Notes: generated from the sequence alone by a model not told the origin. A stretch of 64,000 nucleotides of DNA from an uncultured Chitinophaga sp. (GCF_937898475.1 NZ_CALEJS010000040.1:124001-188000), one strand, 5' to 3'. Positions 16,559 through 24,349 are shown, numbered from the stretch's first letter. Made by a program: numbers and translations.

Positions 16559-17869
16559 TCAGGGCTTTTTTGCAGAACCCGGTGCAAGGCTCTCCGGTTG
16601 AATGCGTGTGGGCGTATCCTTCCCGTCTACTATAGAAACGGCGCTTTTCGCAATCGCTTCGATCGTGTTGGTAATGTTCCGGATATCAAGACTTTCTACC
16701 TCATCATTAACGGTATGATACAGGGAATCCACATCGATCTGGTCAGTGGAAATAGTATGGGCGGGCACACCTAAACGTGCAAGGGTAGCATTATCAGAAC
16801 GGAAGAAAAGCTGTTGTTCCGGGTATGGATCCGGGTGAAAGCGGAATACGGAACCTTCCAGGTTACGCTGCAGGATCTCTCCGAAATCAGAGCGTTCAAA
16901 ACCAGTGATGAAGGCGCTGTTCTTCCCGAATTTGGCCTCTTTACCGATCATCTCTATGTTGAACATGGCCACTACCTTTTCAGGTGCAAACTGCTGCGAA
17001 AAGTAGCGGGCGCCGTAGCTGCCCATCTCTTCGCCGGTAAAGGCGGCAAATACCAGGGTGCGTGCGGGATGATGGTGCTTGTAGTAATTAGCCAGGCAGA
17101 TCACTGCGGTGGTACCGCTGGCGTCATCATCGGCGCCGTTGGCGATGCTGTCCTGTGCTACCGCGGGTATAATGCCGAGGTGATCATAGTGAGCAGAGAA
17201 GATCACATATTCATCCGGCCGGGTGCTGCCGGGTATCATGCCTACTACGTTAAAGAGCGGAAGCGGCGTTACCTGCTGGCGCACTTCCAGGTTCACGCTG
17301 TGAATGGCAGAGTCAGCGGGCTCCTGCAGTACCAGCACCAGGTTAGCGCTGTCTGCCATCAGGTTGCTGGATTGCAGGTACTGGCGGTACTGGCGGAAGG
17401 CTTCACTCTGGGCGGCATCTACCCATACAAACGTATTGCCCTTATGCTTGCGCAGCTCACGGATGCGCTCGTAGAAATTTTCTCCGGCTTTTACATGCTG
17501 TTCTGCCACCTGTCCTTCCTGGTTCCAGGTAAGCTGGCCGGCAGTACTTTGCACAATAACGTTATCGGGTATACGGGGTTCTTTATTAATGGTAAGTTGT
17601 ACAGACACCGGCTTAATGCGGTACATATAAAACGATTGCCGGAAGCCTTTGGCGTTCTGCCAGGGCTGCAGACTAGCCTTCTGGAATTCCTGTTCTATAA
17701 AAGTGGCAGCTTTGTCTATACCGGGCGTAAATGTTTTTCGTCCCTGCATATCATCTGCTGCAAGTGTGGTAATAATGCGTCTTACTTCCGAGCTGTCGAT
17801 GGTATCCTGGGCGTGTCCGGCAGTGCAGAAGGCCAGTAGCACTAAACCGGTAAGGCAGATCCTGTTCAT
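16559..17869 (-). CDS. Secreted M28 family zinc aminopeptidase
   Basis: 436 residues with signal peptide MNRICLTGLVLLAFCTAGHAQ. An N-terminal cap leads into a PA-like inserted region (about 120-200), then the M28 catalytic domain. Metal ligands are visible in FSAHYDHLG, NGADDDASGTTA (the bridging Asp) and FAAFTGEEMGSYGARYF (catalytic Glu-Glu), with a late His in VPAHTISTDQIDVDSLYHT. It should cleave N-terminal residues from peptides in the periplasm or outside. A TTAGCTG word palindrome lies directly upstream, in the gap divergent from ruvB. Confidence 0.88.
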   Translation of the reverse strand: MNRICLTGLVLLAFCTAGHAQDTIDSSEVRRIITTLAADDMQGRKTFTPGIDKAATFIEQEFQKASLQPWQNAKGFRQSFYMYRIKPVSVQLTINKEPRIPDNVIVQSTAGQLTWNQEGQVAEQHVKAGENFYERIRELRKHKGNTFVWVDAAQSEAFRQYRQYLQSSNLMADSANLVLVLQEPADSAIHSVNLEVRQQVTPLPLFNVVGMIPGSTRPDEYVIFSAHYDHLGIIPAVAQDSIANGADDDASGTTAVICLANYYKHHHPARTLVFAAFTGEEMGSYGARYFSQQFAPEKVVAMFNIEMIGKEAKFGKNSAFITGFERSDFGEILQRNLEGSVFRFHPDPYPEQQLFFRSDNATLARLGVPAHTISTDQIDVDSLYHTVNDEVESLDIRNITNTIEAIAKSAVSIVDGKDTPTRIQPESLAPGSAKKP

Positions 17870-17884
17870 ATTGGGTGTGGTTTT

Positions 17885-17936
17885 AAGCTGTCAGCTGTTG
17901 GCATTTAGCAGCCAGCTGAAAGCTGATAGCTGCTAT
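17885..17936. repeat. Word palindrome, TTAGCTG family, in a divergent gap
   Basis: AGCTGTCAGCTGTTGGC at the left and AGCTGAAAGCTGATAGCTGC at the right can pair as an imperfect hairpin. Unlike the other members it lies between two start codons (M28 peptidase and ruvB), so it is in a leader or between promoters and not at a 3' end. Confidence 0.55.
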
Positions 17937-17995
17937 TAATGCACAAATAAACTAATATACAAATAAACATGCAAACCCATACGCCATTAATTACG

Positions 17996-18003
17996 TATTT
18001 TTG
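17996..18003 (+). promoter_or_regulatory. -7 box of ruvB
   Basis: TATTTTTG matches TAnnTTTG exactly and lies 17 bp before the ruvB ATG, predicting a leader of about 14 nt. No -33 TTTG is at the expected distance. Confidence 0.5.
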
Positions 18004-18020
18004 GGCACTTTCAGCAGAGT

Positions 18021-19049
18021 ATGTCCAATCCGCATATAAGACCAGATGAGACCCGCCTGAGTGCGGCCGAAAAAGAGTTTGAGAACAGTATACGCCCCCG
18101 GGAGATCATAGAATTTTCCGGGCAGGATCAGATCATTGAAAACCTGAAAGTATTTATCAAGGCCGCCAAAATGCGGGGAGAGGCGCTGGACCATATCCTG
18201 TTCCACGGGCCTCCCGGGTTGGGTAAAACCACCTTGTCGCGCATTGTGGCCAATGAACTGGGCGTAAACATCCGCGAAACATCGGGTCCGGTAATCGAAA
18301 AACCGGGCGATCTCGCCGGACTGCTCACCAACCTGGAAGATAAGGATGTGCTGTTCATTGACGAGATACACCGGCTCAGCACCGTGGTGGAAGAATACCT
18401 GTACTCCGCCATGGAAGACTACCGGATAGATATCATGATAGACACCGGTCCCAGTGCACGCTCCATACAGATCAACCTCCACCCGTTTACCCTGATAGGG
18501 GCCACCACCCGCAGCGGTTTGCTTACGGCGCCGCTCCTTTCGCGCTTCGGCATTAAATCAAGGCTGGAATATTATACTGCCGCCACCTTGCAGAAGATTA
18601 TCTGGAGGGCGGCCGGACTGCTGCAGACAAAGATCACTTCAGAAGCCGCCATGGAAATAGCAAGGCGCTCCCGCGGCACCCCGCGTATTGCCAATGGATT
18701 GCTGCGCCGGGTGCGCGATTTTGCACAGGTAGTAGGCAACGGCACCATCGACCTGGACATCGCCAGGTTCAGCCTCAAAGCCCTGAACGTAGATGAATAC
18801 GGGCTGGATGAAATGGATAACCGCATCCTGAACGTAATCATTGAGAACTTCAAAGGCGGCCCCGTAGGTATCACCACCATTGCTACCGCCGTAGGCGAGG
18901 AAGCCGGCACCCTGGAAGAAGTATATGAACCGTTCCTGATACAGGAAGGCTTTATTAAGCGCACACCAAGGGGAAGAGAAGTAACAGAAAAAGCGTATGT
19001 GCATTTAGGAAAGACGCCAAACAGAGGAGGGGCCAACATGTTGTTCTAG
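18021..19049 (+). CDS. ruvB: Holliday junction branch migration ATPase RuvB
   Basis: 342 residues, normal length. It is the hexameric AAA+ motor that moves Holliday junctions together with RuvA. Walker A is GPPGLGKTT (63-71), Walker B with sensor is FIDEIHRL, and the family's ATTRSGLLTAPLLSRFGI and the C-terminal winged helix (GFIKRTPRGREVTEKAY) are intact. ruvC lies 2.7 kb away and ruvA is not in the window. The stop TAG (19047-19049) is the first triplet of a word palindrome shared with the convergent response-regulator gene. Confidence 0.97.
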   Translation: MSNPHIRPDETRLSAAEKEFENSIRPREIIEFSGQDQIIENLKVFIKAAKMRGEALDHILFHGPPGLGKTTLSRIVANELGVNIRETSGPVIEKPGDLAGLLTNLEDKDVLFIDEIHRLSTVVEEYLYSAMEDYRIDIMIDTGPSARSIQINLHPFTLIGATTRSGLLTAPLLSRFGIKSRLEYYTAATLQKIIWRAAGLLQTKITSEAAMEIARRSRGTPRIANGLLRRVRDFAQVVGNGTIDLDIARFSLKALNVDEYGLDEMDNRILNVIIENFKGGPVGITTIATAVGEEAGTLEEVYEPFLIQEGFIKRTPRGREVTEKAYVHLGKTPNRGGANMLF

Positions 19050-19127
19050 CTGTTAGCATTTAGCTGCTGGCACTTAGCTGCCGAAAGATTAACCAGCTAA
19101 CAGCTAAATGCCGGCAGCTGATAGCTA
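19047..19127. repeat. Word palindrome, TTAGCTG family, with both convergent stop codons on its edges
   Basis: From ruvB the sequence runs TAGCTGTTAGCATTTAGCTG. From the other strand it runs TAGCTATCAGCTGCCGGCAT. A 24-bp stretch of left arm (19048-19071) pairs with the right arm at RNA level with only two mismatches and three G-U pairs. The left end is the ruvB stop and the right end is the regulator's stop, both TAG. It would act as a two-way terminator or 3'-end hairpin. Confidence 0.8.
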
Positions 19128-19826
19128 TTCCTTCACCACTAACCGGAAACCGTTTCCGTGTATATTCACTATTTCAATATCCGGATCATCTTTCAGGTAC
19201 TTGCGTAACTTGGCAATGTACACATCCATGCTGCGGCCGTTAAAGTAAGTATCGCTGCCCCAGATCTTTTTAAGGGCCAGCTCACGGGGAAGCAGGTCAT
19301 TCTTATGCTCGCAGAGCATACGCAGCAGCTCATTTTCCTTGGGAGACAGCGTATGAGATGCTCCATCGTGATTGAGGGTGCGCAGCCGCGCATTAAACTC
19401 ATAGCGGCCTACGGTAAACTCATGCTGATCTTCTTCCTTACTGTTGAGCTCCTGGTTACGTTTCAGGATAGCCTTGATCTTCAGCAGCAACAGCTCGCTG
19501 TCAAAAGGTTTAACGATATAGTCGTCGGCCCCCAGCTTGTAACCCTGGATGATATCTTCCTTCATGGTCTTGGCAGACAGGAAGAACAGGGGAATATCGG
19601 GGTCTACATCGCGGATCTCTTCCGCCAGCTTAAAACCATCCATATTCGGCATCATAATGTCCAACAGGCACAGATCAAATTTATCGCGCCTGAAGGCAGC
19701 CAGGGCAAGGATCCCATCACGGCAAAGCTCCACGTCATAGTCATTCAGCTCCAGGTAATTCTTCAGTACCATACCAAGGTTGGTATCATCTTCTGCCAGC
19801 AATATCTTAGGTTTACGCTCTTCCAT
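19125..19826 (-). CDS. OmpR-family response regulator (RprY-like), orphan
   Basis: 233 residues from MEERKPKILL (19826); a longer frame would start upstream of its own -7 box. The receiver domain has AEDD acidic residues (11-14), phospho-acceptor Asp56 in LLDIMMP, and Lys in YIVKPFD. The C-terminal winged helix contains SPKENELLRML and GRSMDVYIAKLRKYL. It resembles Bacteroides RprY. No histidine kinase is adjacent. The gene stands after a flippase-like gene and a DUF3108 gene on the same strand but has a separate promoter candidate at 19852-19859. Confidence 0.88.
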   Translation of the reverse strand: MEERKPKILLAEDDTNLGMVLKNYLELNDYDVELCRDGILALAAFRRDKFDLCLLDIMMPNMDGFKLAEEIRDVDPDIPLFFLSAKTMKEDIIQGYKLGADDYIVKPFDSELLLLKIKAILKRNQELNSKEEDQHEFTVGRYEFNARLRTLNHDGASHTLSPKENELLRMLCEHKNDLLPRELALKKIWGSDTYFNGRSMDVYIAKLRKYLKDDPDIEIVNIHGNGFRLVVKE

Positions 19827-19851
19827 AGTACGTATGGGTTGATAATTTGAA

Positions 19852-19859
19852 CAAATATA
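19852..19859 (-). promoter_or_regulatory. -7 box of the RprY-like regulator gene
   Basis: Minus-strand TATATTTG matches TAnnTTTG and lies 25 bp before the ATG at 19826. No TTTG is found at 19-21 nt upstream. Between this box and the upstream gene lies a short word run GGACCATCGACCATGAACTC (19890-19909) of the CCATAGT type, with one arm only. Confidence 0.45.
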
Positions 19860-19915
19860 GAATTTTATACCGCAAGGAAGTGTTAAAATGGACCATCGAC
19901 CATGAACTCCCCCGT

Positions 19916-20713
19916 TCACTTCTTCTTCAGCAAAGATGACAGCGGATGCCGCAGGTTCCTGTAATTGATCATGTCTACCACCACACTGCCTACAGATATC
20001 TCGCTTTCAATACGGAGGGGTATCTTATTGGCATCATCGCTTACCCATACATCCATTTTCTCACCGCCCTTGAACATGGTTCCTTCAATCAGCAAGGGCT
20101 TGAAGTGAATGGCCCTGAACTTCCCGAACTTGGTGTTCACCTCCTCCTTGCCGATATAGCGGATGTAGATGTTGTACACCTTATCGTCCAGGAACATGCT
20201 GAAAGTGATCTTATCATTCGGCTTGTACTTGTCAAAGTTGATGTTGCGTGCGTAATAAACAGCGCTCACCACATCCTGTATGCAATCAGGTACTTTAAAG
20301 GTACCGTTGGTGCTGCTGGCTGTATTATTAGGATGATCAAATGTAACGTTGTTGTATATAGTATGCCCGCCCTCACTCACATTACGTATAAATTTAAGGG
20401 GCTTCAGGGTGGCGGTATCCACATAACTTTCGTATCTGTCTCTCACTTTAAAGAACCAGTCATATGCGCGGTAAGTTTTGCCCTCTCCTACCAGGTGATA
20501 TACGTCACGGCCGTTCAGCTTTTCTGCCAGGCAGTTAAAGGTGGCCTCTCCTGCGCCAATGTACACACCGGTAAGGCGGTAAAATACTTTCAGGGTCATA
20601 AACTCTCCGGCATGGAAACTTCCATTGGTAATACCACAAAACTCGTTCTGGGCTTTAACGGGATAACTGCAGAGTAAACCTACCAGTAAATTTATGAGTA
20701 TAAAATACCTCAT
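19916..20713 (-). CDS. Secreted DUF3108 family protein
   Basis: 265 residues with a signal peptide ending YPVKAQ. The body is a beta-rich periplasmic domain with the DUF3108 pattern: GEFMTLKVFYRLTGVYIGAG near the N-terminus, RDRYESYVDTATLKP in the middle and WVSDDANKIPLRIE near the end. Function is unknown, although the fold resembles lipid-handling periplasmic proteins. The gene starts 8 bp after the flippase-like membrane protein gene, so they probably form one transcript. Together they suggest lipid or glycan handling across the envelope, which is inference. Confidence 0.8.
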   Translation of the reverse strand: MRYFILINLLVGLLCSYPVKAQNEFCGITNGSFHAGEFMTLKVFYRLTGVYIGAGEATFNCLAEKLNGRDVYHLVGEGKTYRAYDWFFKVRDRYESYVDTATLKPLKFIRNVSEGGHTIYNNVTFDHPNNTASSTNGTFKVPDCIQDVVSAVYYARNINFDKYKPNDKITFSMFLDDKVYNIYIRYIGKEEVNTKFGKFRAIHFKPLLIEGTMFKGGEKMDVWVSDDANKIPLRIESEISVGSVVVDMINYRNLRHPLSSLLKKK

Positions 20714-20721
20714 CGATGGAT

Positions 20722-21759
20722 CTATTTATCCTTAAAAATCTTTACTCCCAGCAGCAGTATGCTCCCTAGTATAGCAGGTAACAGGAGGTTGATCAACCAG
20801 ATACCTACGGTGGCGGCAATGATTGCTGCGGTATTGGTGCTCAGCAGGCCGAGGAAATACAGGCTTACTTTTCCTCTCAATCCCAATTCTGCTACGGCTA
20901 TTGTGGGCACCAGGGCCATTACCAGGTAGATCACAGCATTCATCAGAAAACCTTGCCACCACAGCATTTCCACACCGAACGTGTCAAGCAAAATCAAATA
21001 CTGTGCCGAGAAGACCACGTACCGGCAGGCGGAAAGGAGCAGGAGGTACTGCAATTCTGCATTGGTATAGCGGGTAATGATCTGTACAAACACCTTTGCC
21101 TTCCTTAGGGCTGGGATCCTTTCAAAAATGGCAACAATGATCTGTAACCGAAAATATAATAATATAGTCAAGGCGCCAATAAGGATCAGGAGGCCCAGTA
21201 AAATTTTTTCCCAGAAATTAGGGGCAAAATAACCGTTGGCCTTTACCAGCGGGAAGTTGTTGATATAAAATATCAACCCTGTTAACCCAAAGATAATAGT
21301 GATAATGAGCTGGCTGAGGCTTCCTACCACGGTAGCGGCAATGGATTTCAGCTTGTTCTGGTTGCTGAGATACAGCATTCGACCCCCGTATTCGCCTATA
21401 CGGTTAGGCGTATTGATCGATAAAGACACCCCCGAAAGGATCGCGCTGAAGGCCTTCAGGAAGGACACCTCTTCGAGCGACCGTACAAGCAGCTGCCATT
21501 TACGGGCCTCCAGGCCCCAGTTAAAAAGCATGAGGATCAGCACAAGCGCCAGGGATATACCCCCCTTCTGCTGAAGGGTGAAAGACATCTGTTTCAGGGA
21601 AGTAGAAAGGTCTGGCTGATGTATTACCTGGTTGTAGATGGAATAGGCCAGCCAGCTAAAAAGGCCTGCGCCTAACAGGTAATTGAGAATTATTTTGGTA
21701 CTTTTGTTCAGACATTCAAGATTTTGGCAAAAATAAACTCCGGTTGGCAAAGAAGTCAA
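20722..21759 (-). CDS. Flippase-like / lysylphosphatidylglycerol synthase TM-region family protein, uncertain start
   Basis: About 330-345 residues with eight or so membrane helices and the PF03706-type features ISLALVLILMLFNWGLEARKW and INTPNRIGEYGGRML. The family includes the flippase halves of lipid-modifying synthases, and no synthase domain is attached here. The only in-frame ATG is at 21759, overlapping ruvC by 16 bp and lying upstream of a good promoter (21728-21760). An ATG at 21715 in another frame encodes MSEQKYQ before a stop. Removing one A from the CAAAAG run at about 21703-21706 would join it to this frame as MSEQSTKIILNYLLG. A frameshift near the start, real or a sequencing error, is therefore possible. 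Confidence 0.75.
   Translation of the reverse strand: MTSLPTGVYFCQNLECLNKSTKIILNYLLGAGLFSWLAYSIYNQVIHQPDLSTSLKQMSFTLQQKGGISLALVLILMLFNWGLEARKWQLLVRSLEEVSFLKAFSAILSGVSLSINTPNRIGEYGGRMLYLSNQNKLKSIAATVVGSLSQLIITIIFGLTGLIFYINNFPLVKANGYFAPNFWEKILLGLLILIGALTILLYFRLQIIVAIFERIPALRKAKVFVQIITRYTNAELQYLLLLSACRYVVFSAQYLILLDTFGVEMLWWQGFLMNAVIYLVMALVPTIAVAELGLRGKVSLYFLGLLSTNTAAIIAATVGIWLINLLLPAILGSILLLGVKIFKDK
21699..21706 (+). promoter_or_regulatory. -7 box of ruvC
   Basis: TACTTTTG matches TAnnTTTG and lies 37 bp before the TTG start of ruvC, inside the 5' end of the divergent flippase-like gene. No -33 TTTG at the expected spacing. Confidence 0.4.
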
Positions 21760-21760
21760 A
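21728..21760 (-). promoter_or_regulatory. Full Bacteroidota promoter for the flippase-like gene
   Basis: On the minus strand TTTG (21760-21757), 21 nt, then TATTTTTG (21735-21728) matches both boxes and their spacing. Transcription would start near 21724, downstream of the only in-frame ATG at 21759, which is part of the case for a disturbed gene start. Confidence 0.6.
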
Positions 21761-22307
21761 AATAATTCTTGGGATTGACCCGGGAACGCTGGTAATGGGG
21801 TACGGTCTGATAGCGGCGGAAGGCAAAAAGGCCAGTCTTATAAAAATGGATGTGCTTAAACTATCCAGTCATAAGGACCACTATGAAAGGCTGCAACTGA
21901 TCCACGCCCGCGTAAATGAGCTGATCCATCTGTACAAACCTGACTGCTGCGCCATCGAAGCGCCATTCTTTGGCAAGAACGTGCAAAGTATGCTGAAACT
22001 GGGCCGCGCCCAGGGAGTAGCCATTGCAACGGCCATGCAGGCCGGGCTTACGGTTGCAGAATATTCTCCCAAAAAGGTTAAACAATCCATCACCGGTAAC
22101 GGTAATTCAGACAAGGAGCAGGTATGGCAGATGCTGCAGCGCATCCTGGCATTCTCAGAACGACCTGAGTTCCTGGACGCCACGGATGCCCTCGCAGTAG
22201 CCGTTTGTCACTTTTTCCAGGAAAGCAGCCCCCTGGCAGGCCTTCCGAAAGCAAAAGGATGGGAACAGTTCTTGCAGCAAAATCCGGAGAGAGTGGCCAG
22301 TCGTTAG
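21744..22307 (+). CDS. ruvC: Holliday junction endonuclease RuvC
   Basis: 187 residues, slightly longer than E. coli RuvC because of a C-terminal tail. The resolvase cuts Holliday junctions moved by RuvAB. The RNase H-like active site is visible as Asp12 in LGIDPGT, Glu72 in CAIEAPFF, and Asp145/Asp148 in LDATDALAVAVCH. The start is TTG at 21744 giving MAKKSKIILGIDPG, the normal N-terminus. The stop TAG (22305-22307) and the last codons for SR fall within a word palindrome (CAGTCGTTAG). Confidence 0.95.
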   Translation: MAKKSKIILGIDPGTLVMGYGLIAAEGKKASLIKMDVLKLSSHKDHYERLQLIHARVNELIHLYKPDCCAIEAPFFGKNVQSMLKLGRAQGVAIATAMQAGLTVAEYSPKKVKQSITGNGNSDKEQVWQMLQRILAFSERPEFLDATDALAVAVCHFFQESSPLAGLPKAKGWEQFLQQNPERVASR

Positions 22308-22368
22308 CGGTTATTTACCAGTCGCTGACAGAAACCTTTTAACAACTAACGACTTACAACTATCGACT
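22298..22368. repeat. Word palindrome, GTCGTTAG type, over the ruvC stop
   Basis: CAGTCGTTAG (22299-22308) contains the ruvC stop and pairs with CTAACGACT (22347-22355). Related words TTACAACTATCGACTG follow to 22369. It separates ruvC from the next, same-strand gene and could end ruvC transcripts. The remaining ~180 bp up to 22550 hold no gene and no full promoter match that I can see. Confidence 0.6.
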
Positions 22369-22550
22369 GAACAGTGGCCCCCGTCAAAAGGTTATTTCTA
22401 AAATTCAGAAATTGTATTTACTTTGACTAAAATTCTAATAGGTAACTCCATGACAAGGGCCCGGGACAGCGCCATAACAATCAGTAATTACCATTAATGC
22501 GACTATGGTAGAGTATGTGACATTTTATATTAATCAGCATCACTGCAACT

Positions 22551-23303
22551 ATGAAAGCAAGAATCCTATTTGTGGAAGATGATCCGAACGTTGGTGCGGC
22601 AACAAAGAAACGGCTGGAAGAGGTGGGATATGAGGTCAGACATTGTACAGACGGCCTTATGGCCTGGGAAGAGTTCCAGCACCGCACGTTCGATATCTGC
22701 CTCCTGGATGTGATGATCCCCAAGAAAGGGGGGACCCCCGAAAAAGATAACGGATTTGAACTCGCCAGGCAGATCCGCAAACGAAACGATGTGATCCCCA
22801 TCCTGTTCATCACAGCCAAATCAATGGTAGAGGACAAAATTGCCGGTTTCAAGACCGGGGCGGACGACTATATCACCAAACCGATCAACCTGCAGGAACT
22901 GGTATTGCGCATAGAGGTATTCCTCAAAAGGACCAAGAACATGGTACAGGCCAGCCAGGCGGCAAAACCCTCCCAGTACGTGATCGGTAAGCTCGTATTT
23001 GATTATAACGACCTTCGCCTGCACGACCAGATACAGCAGAAGTCTGTTACCCTCACCCAAAAAGAGGCCGACCTCCTCAGGTACCTCTGCGATAACGCCA
23101 ATAAGGCCCTGAAAAGGGAAGATATCCTCTTCAATGTATGGGGTAAGGACGACTACTTCCTGGGACGCAGTATGGACGTATTTATCACCAAGCTGAGGAA
23201 ATATTTCAAATCAGACCCTGATATAAGGCTGGAAACCCTCCATGGCGTAGGTTTCCGGTTCAATGTGCCCCATGCCCCTAATGTGTCAACATCTCTGCCC
23301 TGA
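22551..23303 (+). CDS. OmpR-family response regulator, orphan
   Basis: 250 residues. The receiver has VEDD (8-11), phospho-acceptor Asp53 in LLDVMIP and Lys in YITKPIN. A short insertion KKGGTPEKDNG follows the acceptor loop. The output domain is a winged helix with TQKEADLLRYLCD and GRSMDVFITKLRKYF. No kinase gene is near. The 3' end overlaps the convergent HIT gene by 26 bp, including the last eight codons. Target genes cannot be told. Confidence 0.88.
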   Translation: MKARILFVEDDPNVGAATKKRLEEVGYEVRHCTDGLMAWEEFQHRTFDICLLDVMIPKKGGTPEKDNGFELARQIRKRNDVIPILFITAKSMVEDKIAGFKTGADDYITKPINLQELVLRIEVFLKRTKNMVQASQAAKPSQYVIGKLVFDYNDLRLHDQIQQKSVTLTQKEADLLRYLCDNANKALKREDILFNVWGKDDYFLGRSMDVFITKLRKYFKSDPDIRLETLHGVGFRFNVPHAPNVSTSLP

Positions 23304-23676
23304 TCTTTTCCTGCACTGCTTTAAACTCCGCTTCAGATAATTTCAGTTTCGGCCGGGCAAAGTTCATGTCGTCCGCTGAATTGATGGGTATCAGGTGCAT
23401 ATGCGCATGCGGAACCTCCAGCCCTACCACGCTTATTCCTACGCGGTTGCAGGGAAAAGAACGCTCCAAAGCTTTGGCAATCGGCCGCGCAAATACCAGC
23501 CATTCTGCCAGCAGCTCATCAGGCACATCAAAGAACTTGTCGACCTCCAGCTTCGGCACCACCAGGGTATGCCCCTGTACCAGCGGAAAAATATCCAGGA
23601 AGGCATAAAAACGGTCGTTCTCCGCCAGCTTATAGCTGGGAATCTCTCCTTTAATGATCTTGGTAAATACAGACAT
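23278..23676 (-). CDS. HIT family nucleotide hydrolase/transferase
   Basis: 132 residues, the usual length of a bacterial Hint-type HIT protein. The histidine triad HAHMHLIP is intact, preceded by the fold's DIFPLVQGHTLVVPK segment. Family members hydrolyse nucleoside phosphoramidates or dinucleotides, so a purine phosphoramidase role is likely. It lies downstream of greA on the same strand with an intrinsic terminator between them. Its last 26 bp overlap a response-regulator gene on the other strand. Confidence 0.9.
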   Translation of the reverse strand: MSVFTKIIKGEIPSYKLAENDRFYAFLDIFPLVQGHTLVVPKLEVDKFFDVPDELLAEWLVFARPIAKALERSFPCNRVGISVVGLEVPHAHMHLIPINSADDMNFARPKLKLSEAEFKAVQEKIRAEMLTH

Positions 23677-23698
23677 GGGATGACAACATTGAGTGGTG

Positions 23699-23731
23699 AA
23701 AAAAATCCCGTCCGGTTAACACGAACGGGAT
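23699..23731 (-). terminator. Intrinsic terminator after greA
   Basis: Minus-strand ATCCCGTTCG (23731-23722) pairs with CGGACGGGAT (23714-23705) with one mismatch, followed by a run of seven T (23705-23699). It lies about 33 bp after the greA stop and directly before the HIT gene. Confidence 0.85.
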
Positions 23732-23763
23732 AAGTGGATTGTATCAGTTTTTCATCCGTGGAA

Positions 23764-24237
23764 TCAAATCGAAATATGATCGATCTTGAATTTTAATTTT
23801 CCATTGGGAGCATGCACATCCGCAATCTCCCCCACCTGCTTACCCAGCAGCCCTTTACCGATAGGGGAGGTAACAGAGATCTTACCCGCTTTCAGGTCTG
23901 CTTCTGTTTCAGACACCAGCTGGTAAGTCACCGTTTTCTTATTAGCAACATTAGTGATCGTTACCTTACACAAAATCGAAACCTTAGATGTATCAATAGA
24001 ATCAGCCTCCACTACCCTGGCCGTTGCAATCGCATTTTCCAGTGTGGCAATCTTGGCTTCATGAAGCCCCTGCGCCTCTTTAGCCGCATCATATTCTGCA
24101 TTCTCCTTGAGGTCCCCTTTCTCCCTCGCTTCCGAGATGGCCCTGGCAATTTCAGCCCTTCCCTTAGTCTTGAGCATGTTCAGCTCCTCTTTCATTTGCT
24201 CAAGGGTTTCTTTCGTTACATAGTTAACGCCAGACAT
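23764..24237 (-). CDS. greA: Transcription elongation factor GreA
   Basis: 157 residues, typical length. The N-terminal coiled coil contains the family segment GDLKENAEYDAAKEAQ with the acidic tip residues needed to stimulate RNA cleavage by backtracked polymerase. The C-terminal FKBP-like domain has the usual SPIGKGLLGKQVGE. The start ATG at 24237 gives MSGVNYVTKETLEQMKEEL, as expected. It has a full promoter at 24318-24349 and a strong intrinsic terminator in between, so expression may depend on read-through. Confidence 0.95.
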   Translation of the reverse strand: MSGVNYVTKETLEQMKEELNMLKTKGRAEIARAISEAREKGDLKENAEYDAAKEAQGLHEAKIATLENAIATARVVEADSIDTSKVSILCKVTITNVANKKTVTYQLVSETEADLKAGKISVTSPIGKGLLGKQVGEIADVHAPNGKLKFKIDHISI

Positions 24238-24261
24238 AACTTTTTGGGTTTTAGAAATAAG

Positions 24262-24299
24262 AAAAAAAAATCAACGCCTCCATTTGCACAGAAGCGTTG
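24262..24299 (-). terminator. Intrinsic terminator in the greA leader
   Basis: Minus-strand CAACGCTTC (24299-24291) pairs over nine positions (one G-U) with GAGGCGTTG (24280-24272), with a 10-nt loop, followed by A and nine T (24270-24262). It ends 24 nt before the greA ATG. It can serve as terminator of the upstream rsmA operon and, because the greA promoter lies further upstream, also as an attenuator of greA. Confidence 0.85.
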
Positions 24300-24317
24300 T
24301 ACTATGTGGTATTTTTA

Positions 24318-24349
24318 CAAATATAGCCCCCATGGTGGGAAATTCCAAA
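24318..24349 (-). promoter_or_regulatory. Full Bacteroidota promoter of greA
   Basis: Minus-strand TTTG (24349-24346), 20 nt, then TATATTTG (24325-24318) matches both boxes and spacing. Predicted start is near 24314, giving a leader of about 77 nt. The -33 TTTG belongs to the last AAATTCC-type word of the neighbouring palindrome. Confidence 0.7.
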
